Shown: positions 11,089 through 21,087 of the stretch, piece after piece
How the letters are laid out: each line of letters begins with the position of its first letter
How positions within the stretch are numbered: position 1 is the stretch's first letter
Origin: Guillardia theta CCMP2712
Taxonomy: Eukaryota > Cryptophyceae > Pyrenomonadales > Geminigeraceae
Assembly (NCBI RefSeq): GCF_000315625.1
Contig: NW_005434555.1
Coordinates: 6,281-70,280 of the forward strand
Reading direction: 5' to 3'
Length of the DNA stretch: 64,000 bases
The notes under the pieces: model-generated
Seen by the model: only the letters and a program-made list of their open reading frames with translations
Databases searched by the model: none
What the model was told of the DNA's origin: nothing
Position numbers and translations under genes: made by a program

Positions 11089-13853
11089 TCAGCCGCGATA
11101 TGATAGCTGCTCGAGTCCTGAATGTGACAAGAAGGGATCAGGAAAAGTAATGCGCAGATGGTGGGGAGAAGGAGCTTGCCTGCTCAAGCCAGTTTTGTAG
11201 GCTGTTGCCAATTCTTCCAGCTCTTCGAGGTCTGCTTGTGTCAAAGGAGCGTGTAAACATCAGCGGTTCTCACCTGCAACGTCGAGCTGAACCATATTCA
11301 GTCTCTGCAGTACCTGAGGAGAAGACCTGTGAGGCCTGTTCAAGCCTGTGAGCGAAGACAAGACCTGCAGAGTTGAGTGTTGCGCTTCTGTGCCCATGCC
11401 TCGTATCTTGCTTGATCGTGCTGGACGTGAGCTGATGAAGGTTCCTGTGCTTACCCTCTCAACTCCCCATCGGGTAGCCAGTACGATCCCCTCCTGCGAA
11501 ATCTGTCGTTTAGGGTTGGGCCATTCCATGCCATTCCTTCTACTTCTCTCTGCGCTTCCCCTCGCTTCTTACCAGTTTCTCTACTATGCTGATCCTCGAC
11601 TCCTTGCCAATGCAGACGGCACTGATGGACCATGGCTAAAAAGCATCAGCAGAATTCGATTGCAGCTCAAGTTACCTTGCGAAGATGACCAACTGGTAGG
11701 CGAGAGAGTTCAAGCGCAGGAGAGCCGAAGGCAAACAAAGCGATCAGACTTTCATCAGCGTTCACCTACAACCAAGAAACATGAATCCGGAGGTTCAGAG
11801 TAGCCACAGCGGGAGGAGGGGGAGAAGAAGCTCACATGGAGAATGATATCTTGGCCGTCAGACAGTCTTTGCGTATCCTCGTCTGCTTCTGTGGAAGAAA
11901 ACGTCCCCTGATAGCAGTTGAGATATCCAGCAGAAGGCAGGACGAGGGCACAGAAAGAAGAGAACAAATAAAGGAAAACAGAAGCATGACCTTGCCCAAA
12001 TGCAAATCATCAGATCGCAATGCAAAAGCCGCCTGAAAGATTGTCAGCATTATATTATCGGTCACGGAGAAAGGATAGAGTTGGGGGCGTTGAGCAGGTC
12101 GATTGTCAGTGAAGAGAGCAAAGGTAGCAGAAGGGATGTGGGGCTTTACGGAGTTCCCATCGGATGAAGTCAGGCCGACGTAGCCATCGATAACGCTGTC
12201 GAGCTGAGAAGCAATCGAGCATTTGAGATGGGAACACATGAAACGCAACGCCATGAAGGATCCTTACCTTGCCGATATTAAATCGAAAATTGTGGATCCC
12301 ATAGGAAAGACTGGGTTGGAGGAAACCTTGCATTCTTGAGCACAATCAGCATAATGGAAGAATAGCGATTGTCAACCAAAGAAGGTTGAGAGCGCGGGGG
12401 GAAGGGGCAGAGAAAGTAGAATGGTTCACCTTGGTCCTCGAAGATCTGGAGAGGTCGGAACGGATTGAAAAGAATCAGAGTCAAAATCGAGGGATTGGAA
12501 AGTGAAGGCGAGCTTCGTGTCTTCCTCCTTCTTGCTGGCTTCTCTCTCATACTCTTTCTCTCTCCGTCTCAGAATCTCCACATCTGTTCGCAGATTCGTA
12601 ATAATGCTCTCCATCTCCTTCTTCATCTCTGCAATCTCCTTCGATTTTTCCTCCTTCTCCCGCTTGAGATGGATGTGCACCTGCTCAACCTCCGCTTTCA
12701 TGCGAAGCTCATAGTCCTCCTTGAGTTTCTTCATTGCCAACTTGATTTCCGAGCAGTTCGCCTCCTTCGCCTGCAGCTCTTCTCCTTGTTTCTCCAACAA
12801 AGCCTTCTGTGCTGAGATCTGCCTGTGTGCTACCTGTATATCCTCTGAGAGTTTTATGTTGGTGTCCCGCTCAAGCTTCAGCTCTGCCTCGGCTCTCTTC
12901 AGCTGGGCCAGTATGTAAGTAGGTGTGCTGCTCCGGCTCGGATGACTGGCGGGGTCAAGAGCGTGACCTTCCTTCACCTGGGGAAGAGACGTCCCGCTGC
13001 AGAACAAAGTCTCCACAAATCGCTTCTGGTCTTGCGCCACTTGCGAGATTGTTTCCAACAGTTTAATGTTGAGTTCCGTCAACACTTGATGAAGACCCCC
13101 CACACTTGACCTTACCAGCTCCTCCTCCTCCTCTATCTGGACTCCCTTTTCCCATCGTCCATACATTGTTCTCATCTTCTTCGATCGGCGGGAGTAAGCA
13201 GGTTTTCTGATTATTCCGATACCATGTCGCAGACCCTCCTTGAACTCTCCCATGTATGTCTCTTTTTCACCTTGGACTGCCTCCTCAACCCCGAAACCGT
13301 TCTTTTCTCCATCCTTGAACATTCCTCCATACAAACGCTGCTCCTCCTCTAAGAAGCCCAACCCGCTCTGGTATCCATAATGAAACTCACCAGCATATTT
13401 TAACGACCTCGAGGAAGGCATGAGATCAAGCACACCAAGTCCATGAAAGAAACCATCCTTCCACATGCCATGATACTTCGATCCATCCTGTGGAATCTGT
13501 CAGGATCCTCCGAATCACCTCATCCCTGAGACCATTTGTGCTGCTTTCCCGCTGGACTCAGAATCTCCCCTACTCCCACCATCCTTCCCGGTCATTGACT
13601 CAGAATCTCCCCTACTCCCACCATCCTTCCCGGTCATTCACTCAGAATCTCCCCTAATCCCACCATCCTTCCCGGTCATTCACTCAGAATCTCCCCTACT
13701 CCCACCATCCTTCCCGGTCATTGACTCAGAATCTCCCCTACTCCCACCATCCTTCCCGGTCATTGACTCAGAATCTCCCCTACTCCCACCATCCTTCCCG
13801 GTCATCTCTTCTCCTCTCATCACCTCGAACTTCACGTCGATAGCTTGCTGCAT
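11089..13853 (-). CDS. MORN-repeat protein with coiled coil and unrecognised C-terminal domain
   Basis: Exon 1 (13824-13853, MQQAIDVKFE) joins in phase to the main exon (12430-13487), which begins DGSKYHGMWKDGFFHGLG. About five MORN motifs follow (YAGEFHYGYQSGLGF, YGGMFKDGEKNGFG, YMGEFKEGLRHGIG). MORN repeats commonly bind membranes or organise cytoskeletal structures. A coiled coil follows (about 12.5-12.95 kb). Downstream small exons at 12268-12334, about 12.2 kb, 12.0 kb, 11.9 kb, 11.75 kb and 11.1-11.65 kb chain in phase into a beta-rich tail (FNIGKLDSVIDGYVGLTSSD, VNADESLIALFAFGSP) that I do not recognise. The stop is at 11089-11091, seven bases from the channel's stop on the other strand. 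Exon 1 is short and rests on phase and motif continuity only. Confidence 0.75.
13561..13812. repeat. 42-bp minisatellite, six copies, in a MORN-gene intron
   Basis: The unit starting GAATCTCCCCTACTCCCACC repeats at 13561, 13603, 13645, 13687, 13729 and 13771. The period is exactly 42 bp. On the minus strand one frame is open in four copies, but copies 2 and 3 carry an in-frame TGA. I therefore read it as intron sequence, between 13487 and 13824. Confidence 0.85.
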
Positions 13854-14233
13854 CTCGACTAGATTGTTTCAAACATCGCACCCGCCTCCAGCCCGCCTCT
13901 GGCCCCACAGCTCTGGCCCCGCCTCAGCAGGGCAGTAGGGTGTAATAGCGGGGATGGGGGTTCTTAAAAATGGGGGCCATCAAGGAAGAGGGACGGATTT
14001 GATGATGAGAGGAGAGGAGAGAGAGTGAGAGGAGGAGGAGAGAAGAGATGGTGGGAGGAGGAGGAGAGAAGAGACGGTAAGAAGGACAGGGAGAGGAAGA
14101 GGACAGTGAGATGGGATCAAATGAGACTGAAAGAATCTTGCATACCACAAGAATTCAGATGACGCAATGTCTGGATGTCCCTGCAAATTTGACTGAACAT
14201 GAACAAAAATGAATTTATTCCAGGTTTTGGAAG
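13854..14233. promoter_or_regulatory. Divergent upstream region (MORN gene / methyltransferase)
   Basis: About 380 bp lie between the two starts. It is C-rich near 13890-13930 and contains a GGAGGAG-rich purine tract at 13980-14100. No gene is visible. Confidence 0.35.
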
Positions 14234-16188
14234 ATGAAGTTGTTTCAAAGATGGTTGATGGCTCACGCCTTGTTACTCTCTGTTCTTGTCCAGCCGCTCA
14301 AATCATTCAGCACTGGAGGGATTGACCTGATGTATAGACACCTCAATCAACACTTTGGAAGAGCTAGGCGACATGACTTGTTTGATAAGATCAGGACTGC
14401 AACATTCAGATGTGCTACCATGACAAATAAGAACAAAATCTGCATGATGGGCGATGACCTGAAGCTTCAAGTTAGCACAGTGATGGGACTCGAAGCCCTC
14501 GTGAAGCAGGAGCTTGAAGAGCTTGGATACTCCAATTGCCTTGCTAAGAATGGCAGAGTGGAGGTACAAGCTCCCTCCTCTGCCATCCCTCGTCTCAACA
14601 TCAACCTTCGCACAGCCAATCGAGTACTCCTTGAGGTGCTTCTTTCTGCTCGTGTTGATCTCGCTCTTAACAAGACAGCAGCTTGCGGAGTTCGAGGCTT
14701 GCTCCTTTGACGAGCTCTTCGATGGCGTGTCTGCAATAGAATGGAAGCGCTGGGTCCCCAAAGGCGCATCGTTCCCAGTGGTTGGAAAGAGCGTCGACTC
14801 TATCCTCCACAGTGTGCCTGCCTGTCAGTCTATCTGCAAGAAGGCGATTTCTTCTTCACTTACAAATGGCATGGGATCTGTGACAAAGGAAAATTGGGTG
14901 GAGGAAGATCCTAGGAACGGAGTGTGTGAGGTTGAGGTAGCAATCAGCAAGAATTTGGTGAAGATTTCGATCGATACGAGTGGAGCTGCGTTGAGCAGGA
15001 GAGGGTATCGCACAAAAGTGTTGGATAATGGAGCCCCGCTCAAAGAGACCCTTGCAGCCGGCATTCTCATGTTGAGGTGAAAGCTGAACCTTGAAACAAC
15101 CATCATGTTCCCCCATCCTCCTCTTGAATGTCCTTCATCCTTCCCATCTCTTCTTACTCCTCCAACAGCCGTTGGACTCCAGACCGACCTCTATACGATC
15201 CTTTCTGTGGCAGTGGAACCATCCTTCTTGAAGCAGGTCTGCTGAGCCTTCATGTGCTCTTGTTAAACGCCCTCCAGCACTCATGGGAAGGAAAATCGCT
15301 CCCGGGATGCGGCGCTCCTTTGCGGCAGAATCGATTTCAACATTGAGCCCTGCGAGGTTGGATGCACCTTGATATGCAGTCGCTGAGTAGGAGATGCAGT
15401 GAATGGGCGCAGGCACGGGAGGAAGCGAAAGGGAAGGAAGTGGAGGAGAAGGTGGCTCGCAAACAGCTGCGACTGTTCGGCTCCGACATCGACCAACGCG
15501 CCGTCCAATTGACTCACTCACATCTAAGAGCAGCAGACGTCCAGCAGCACGTGCAGCTTAGCGTTGCTGATGTAGCACGCGTTGCTCCTCCTCCTGGCGA
15601 GTTTGGATGCATTGTAACGAACCCACCGTATGGGATGCGATTGGGAGAGTCGCAGCGAGCAAACGAAGAGCTGGTGCGGTGAATAATGAAGATGGAGGGC
15701 GGAAGAGGAGTTCAAAGATGGGGAAGGAGGTCACGGAGAGGAGTCATGAGGAGTGGAGGAATGAAGGACTCCGTGAAATTTTGAGGGAAGATAGAGATGA
15801 CTTTGTAAACAGGCATCTCTTTGGAGGAAACTTGACACCTGGAGTTTGTTTGCTCTGAGCGGAGATGTTCACTTCGAGGAGGTGAGATTTGACTGTTCCA
15901 TCTCCATCTGAAACTTAGCAGGATATTGGGAGGAAAGCAACCAAGCGCAGGAAGCTCTACAACGGGAAGTTGCCATGCCAGGTCCTGCAGAGGAAAGCAA
16001 GAAGAGGGAGTCTCATTTCGCCTTAGCTCTACCAGTACTTCGGACCCCTTCCCCCTCGTCCCCCTCGAAATTCGCCTCCAGCAGACGCAGTCAATGTGCT
16101 CTTCATATTCGTTGCCCACAGAAAATTCGCAAGAAGCGCATGCAGTCTGAGCGCATGTGCAGCATCAGGCTGGAACGAAGATCAAGAG
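14234..16188 (+). CDS. RlmL-like rRNA guanine-N2 methyltransferase (THUMP + UPF0020), probably plastid-targeted
   Basis: A THUMP-type N-terminal region (MGLEALVKQELEELGYSN, LRTANRVLLE, FDELFDGVSAIEW) is followed by the SAM-dependent methyltransferase core: DPFCGSGTILLEA, IAPGMRRSFAAES, LFGSDIDQRAVQL and the catalytic NPPYGMRLG, then IGRKATKRRKLYNGKLPC. This matches bacterial RlmL and its relatives, which methylate 23S rRNA. Introns at 14636-14681, about 15079-15169, 15237-15277, 15357-15399, 15674-15812, 15882-15921 and 15982-16035 all keep phase. The N-terminus (LLLSVLVQPLKS then FSTGG) is a signal peptide with Phe at the predicted cleavage site, the pattern of stromal proteins in cryptophytes. 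The 3' end is uncertain: the frame is open to 16302, and a donor at 16189 would splice in phase into the next domain. Confidence 0.8.
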
Positions 16189-16228
16189 GTATGCGGAAGG
16201 CAAGAAAGGATTACGACTGGTCACTGTC

Positions 16229-16997
16229 ATGCAGATGGTCAATGTCAGAATCGATCGCTGGGTTTGCATCAAGAACTGTGGTGCCTGCTGCTATTTGGGT
16301 GAGACGAGGGGAATTTTCAATGACACAGGGAGGAGCGGACGGGTGGAGGGAGTCAGAGGAGAGGAGATGAAGGAAGGGTGTAGGGTGTAGAATATAGTCT
16401 GACACATGCATTCAATCAGCTCCTGACTTCGGTCCTGAGCCACCTGAAGACCCTGAAGATGCTCAAAAGGTTCTTGTCGTGCTGAGCGATGAAGCCTAAC
16501 TTTCCCTAGTTCAAGGAGATGATCGGAGAAGACGGTTGGTGCGTCAACCTCGACAAAGAAACCAAGTAATCTTATTCTTCCACTCTTCTACTTTTGACCT
16601 CAACGTCCTTCGGCCTGAACGACTGATCTGCAGACGGTGTCGGATCTATCAAGACCGGCCTTCATTTTGTCGGACAAGTGCAGAAAATTTTGAGGTGATC
16701 GGGGATCAGCTCGAGACTCGTGCTGCCCTTGACTCTGTTATTTTTCACGCCAGCGGTTGTACAACGTGCCAAAGCGAGACTTCCAAGAAGTCGCTATCGG
16801 AGCTTGCAAGGTGATGGAGGCGGAGCAGAGGCGGATGAGGAGCGGGACGTTGAAGCGTTTGCAGCAAACCATCATCGACGTGTTTGGCGATGAATCTCTC
16901 GAGTATGACAGGTGAGCGAGACGACCGTGTACTGGCCTCTCAAGGATGCTGCAGGTACTTGAGGGCTGTAGGGGAAGACAGTGATGAAGATTATTGA
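16229..16997 (+). CDS. YkgJ-like cysteine-rich (Zn/Fe-binding type) protein or domain
   Basis: The exon reading MVNVRIDRWVCIKNCGACCY carries the CxxxCGACC motif of the YkgJ/UPF0153 family. It is followed in phase by APDFGPEPPEDPEDAQK (from 16421), FKEMIGEDGWCVNLDKE (from about 16513), CRIYQDRPSFCR (about 16636) and RLYNVPKRDFQEVAIGAC (about 16754). The last exon ends DSDEDY with TGA at 16995-16997. The family is thought to bind metal through these cysteines. The start is uncertain: ATG 16229 is possible, but the exon at 16235 has an upstream acceptor and is in phase with the methyltransferase exon ending at 16188, so it may be the tail of that gene. Confidence 0.7.
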
Positions 16998-17283
16998 GCC
17001 GAGAGGAAGATGAGAGGGGTTTCAAGAATGAAATGAATTCATGCTTGAGATATGAATTGAATTCATCTTAATTCATCTTTGAAATGAATACATCTTTGTG
17101 TAATAGAATGATATTTCTCTGAGACATGAAATCTACTGTCTTTGAAGTGTGAAACCAACTTTTCTTAAAAGAGAGGAAAACCGGAGCAAGCTAAGGAGGA
17201 TCAGAAATGTTAGTTGTTATAATTCGATTTAAATCTCATATGAAGAATTGATTCGATTTGGTTCGTCCCTGCTTTGTCGGGGC
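16998..17283. other. Intergenic, AT-richer, with repeated ATGAATTCAT-like words
   Basis: Between 17020 and 17110 the words GAATTCAT and ATGAAT recur several times. No gene is visible; the region should hold the 3' end of the upstream gene and the promoter of the NudC-like gene. Confidence 0.35.
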
Positions 17284-20200
17284 ATGGCGGGGCGCAAGCC
17301 AATTCTTCTGGTTGTGATGTTGTTGTGGGGGACAAGATCATGTGGGTCCTTCTCGCAGTCAGACCTTCCTCAGCTTGTCGGCCCCAACACCCACAAGATG
17401 CTACAGAAGATGGTCCAACTCGCTCCTCCATGGCCGGGACCTGAGGGCCCTCGTGCACTTGAGCAAGAGGACGACTCTGAGTACGATCCCGGCAAGCCAG
17501 CGGAGAGCATCGAGGCCCTTGAGCTGAGAGAGGCATCAAAAAAGAAGCTGCTGGAGACAATCATCCTAATGACAAGGCTCCCAGAGGTGGTCACTCTGCT
17601 TCTTCCTTGCTTCATCGTTCGCCTGATGAAATTGCAGGACAATCCAGCGGTTCGATCCCTGCAAGAATCTCTCAATGAAAGCAAGCACTTACTGCAAGAA
17701 CTTGTTTATGATGAAGACTTGTGGTGGGAATCGATGGTTCACAAATTTGCGCGAGACGGTAGAAAGGAGGGCAGCGCACTCAACGATATGGACGAGATCA
17801 GAATTTTGTCTTACAATGGCGCGATCTTCCCCAAGTTCTACTGGTCTCAAGATGTTTTTCAGTGTGATCTTTACGTTAAAGTTTCCAATGATACACGAGC
17901 AAGGGACGTTAGAGTGAAGCTGCAGAAGAAAAATCTGCATGTTCAAATCAAGGGCGAGACTCTGATAGATGAAGAGCTTGCTTTTCATGTGAGAATCGAA
18001 TGTTCAGGTGTTTATGCTGATGGAATCAAGCAGGTTCGAGACAGAGATGAGGATACAGAAGGTTGTTGGGAGCTCCGCACGTTCCGACACCTCAAGCTCT
18101 TACAGGTTCGCTTCCTCTGTCCAGCGCAGCTTCTAAATTAGCCAACAGATCCATTTGTTGAAGAGCACGGAAGGGATAATCTTCAACTGCTCGAGCGATC
18201 CGATCTTGTGGGATCGAGTCTTCTTGGCAGACAAGAGCATCGAGACCGCGGCGATAGACCAGAACGTGCTTGCTCTCTCCGACCTGCGCAGCAAGAAGAG
18301 ACTGTGTGGCGATGCTCCATCGGTCCCGCATGAGGATTGCTGCTCTTTGTCCTCCCTCCGCTTGCAAATTCAGCCTTCAGACTTGCTAAAGATTCACAGC
18401 ATTGACCTTCTTTTTTCCTACGTCTGCTCTGTCCGACTCTTTCGCGGCCGAACGCTTGCCTTTGCGGACTCCTCCTCTTCTTGGCTGGTGGCACTGAGTG
18501 CGGTTCTTACCGCACGTGACAGCGAAGGATGCTCAGCCATTAACTCAACAGATTATGTGCTGGCAAAGAGCAGGAGTGCTCTTATGAGCAAGTTGCATTT
18601 CTTAGATCAAGAGGACCGCGAAGGATTGTACTTGCAGGTGAGAAACTGTGTCACTGACAGATAGAATGGGAGAGAGGGGAAGGAGACTGCTCTGACTTTT
18701 TTCAGGCCATTGGGGATGTGGAGACGATTGCAGTGAGCAAGACGCTCACGTTGTCGGCTTTCAATGAGATGAAGAAAATCTTTGAAACGAGCTTGCAAAG
18801 ACTAGCGCCAGAAGAGCATGAGACCAAGCAAACAAAAGGCAAAGTGGACGCTTTCGCGCTTCGAGCAAACGCTTCAATCTTCATACCACGAGATCATTTG
18901 CTCGCCGCTATGGTACAACCTTCTCTTCTGTTCTACATGTCCCACACATGATTTCTGATGTTTGGATATCAACAGCACAAGATGAGATTCTTCACCGCAT
19001 GGGTGAGAACTTTTCTTATTCTAAGGGACTTTCCCTTCCCTGCGCTTTGACCTGCCTTCTTCCTTTCCTTCCAATCACCTTCTCCTGTCTCCCTTTCCTG
19101 CGTATGTTTTCGTCCTCTCGCATTTCTCTTTCTCCTAATCTCTCCGTCTTCTCCCATTCAATTTCCTCCTTCTTCCTTCTGATTTGTCTGCACGCCAGCG
19201 AGGCGATCAGAATGGGAGCCTCCTCATCCACCAGGTTTCTCGCCTGCGTCACTGCAAGTCTCTCCTAGCATCGTCTCTATTTCTTCAGACAGCGTCTGAC
19301 TCAAGTCGCTTTGCTCGCTTCTTCCCTCAATTCGACGGGAACATGAACGATGCAAACAGCGAGCAGCTCAACACCACATTCGATCGCTCTCCTGCTCCCA
19401 CTGTCTCCTCCAATCCCTCTCCCGCTTCTTCTTCACCTCCTGCTCCCACTGCTCCCCTCTCTCCCCTTGCAGCTGTCTCCTCCCTTCCCTCTCCCGCTCC
19501 TTCTTCACCTTCCGCTTCAGCTGCTCCCTCCCTTCCCACTCCCGCCTCGTTTCCTCGCTCTTCTCCTCCATCTGCTTCGCTTCATACGAATTCTGTTCCT
19601 GTTTCCCTTGATCCTTCCCTTCCACCACCCGCTGCTTCCACCGGCATGGGCTCTCCGTCACTTATGACTGTTCCTCCTTTTCCTTCTCCTCTACTTTCGC
19701 CTCCCTCCCCACTCGCTGCCCCTGCCCCTGCCCCTGCCCCTGCCCCTGCCCCTGCCCCTGCCCCTGCCCCTGCCCCTGCCCCTCTCCGTGATGACAACAG
19801 GGAAGAGGATTTTGGGAGCATCCAAGGAGAAAAGAATTTGGGTTTTGCTAGGGCTGAAAGAATTGAGAGTGAGGAGTGTGTAAAGCTCCGTGGAGCTGAA
19901 AATGGAGCTTCAAGAAACACTCTTTCTTCATCCTCTTCTCAAGACAATATGGCGTTCAGTTCGAAATTTCATCCGCATGAAGGAGCACAACACTTTGCCG
20001 ATGCTTTCGAAGTCATCGAACCTCCCGTCATGGTCTCTCTTCCCTCCCTCCTTCTCCTCCCTCCTCCTGCCTCCTCCTCCTCCCTCCCTCTCTCCCTCCT
20101 TCCCTCCTCCCCTCTCCCTCCTTCAGCTTCCCGCACTTCTTCTGTGACTGCTCCTCGTCTACCCGCTACTTCCTAGGTCATGTCTCCTTTCCTCTAACAG

Positions 20201-20993
20201 TGCCTGGCAGGATTTTAATTTTTCATCTTCGCGGGAAGTGGATTTCTCTTCTAGCTCGAATGCTGAGGAAACGTTCGATCCTGTCAGCTTCTTGAAGAGC
20301 AGGAAGGAAATGATGGACGCTCTCTCTGAGTCCGACGACCTTGCACCGGCTGACATGCAGGGCGAAGGAGCAGAGAGAAGTGCTGGGGAAGGAGGGAGGG
20401 GAGAAGGGGAGGAAGGAGGGGGAAAGATCGACGAGCGGTTTGTTGATGGAAAGGACCATTATCGCATCGACGAGGAGGTCACCGAGCTCATCAAGAAGGG
20501 CAAGTACAACCCCGAGGACCTTCAAACTGCTCCTGCTTTCCGCGAGCCTCGCGTGCCGGTCCCGCGCAAGATGACGATGGAAGAGGTGAGGAGGAGACGT
20601 GGAGTCTTGCCCAGCCTGACATCTGCTGCAGCTCATTGAGCACTACAACAAGCAGCAGCCAGAAGAGGAGGAGGAGTCGGTCGATCAGTGGACCAACGAT
20701 GTGACGGATGCTAAGGCGAAACCTGCTCCCGCTAGGAAACCGAAAAAACCGATTAAGTTCATCGGCCCTGATGGAAACCTTTACCTCATGCGAGAGAAAC
20801 CCCAGGGACAAGTGCAGGTCTGCCTCAGCTCTCATCGCCATTCCCTCGCTGCTCTTCCTTCCATCCCGTCCTCTTCCAATCCGACAGCTGTTTAGTTCAC
20901 TCCGACAAAATTGATGCTGATCAGTTTGCACAGGAAATGCCGTCATCTGTCGAGGAAGACGAAGAAGAGATTGATGTTGAAGATGGTTGGTAA
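17284..20993 (+). CDS. NudC-like CS-domain protein with signal peptide and disordered Pro/Ala/Ser-rich middle
   Basis: The N-terminus MAGRKPILLVVMLLWGTRSC is a signal peptide, and the predicted mature start GSFSQSD again carries Phe. The first exon ends with a CS (p23/NudC-type) domain: NGAIFPKFYWSQDVFQCDLY, DVRVKLQKKNLHVQIKGETL. NudC proteins act as HSP90 co-chaperones. Introns at 18106-18148, about 18640-18705, about 18912-18975, 19006-19198 and 19235-19285 keep phase. The middle exon (19286-20140) is low complexity, with an (Ala-Pro)n run. The C-terminus (MTMEE joined to LIEHYNKQQPEEEEE, then KPIKFIGPDGNLYLMREKP and an acidic end EMPSSVEEDEEE) is not recognised. TAA is at 20991-20993. Joining everything into one gene rests on phase continuity. 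Confidence 0.65.
19721..19786 (+). repeat. GCCCCT hexanucleotide run encoding Ala-Pro repeats
   Basis: About eleven tandem copies of GCCCCT lie within the disordered exon of the NudC-like gene. The hexamer keeps frame, so length changes would not break the protein. Confidence 0.85.
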
Positions 20994-21087
20994 GGACGTC
21001 GAAAGCTGTATGCATTTATAACAAAGGAAATTCACTTCTTTCATGTATGCATTATAACAAAGGGAGTACTTGCACCTTGAATCCCTT

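Noticed and set aside
13530-13853. Coding repeat TGKDGGSRGDSESM
   Set aside because: Two of six copies contain an in-frame TGA, and an intron from 13823 to 13488 gives a better MORN motif.
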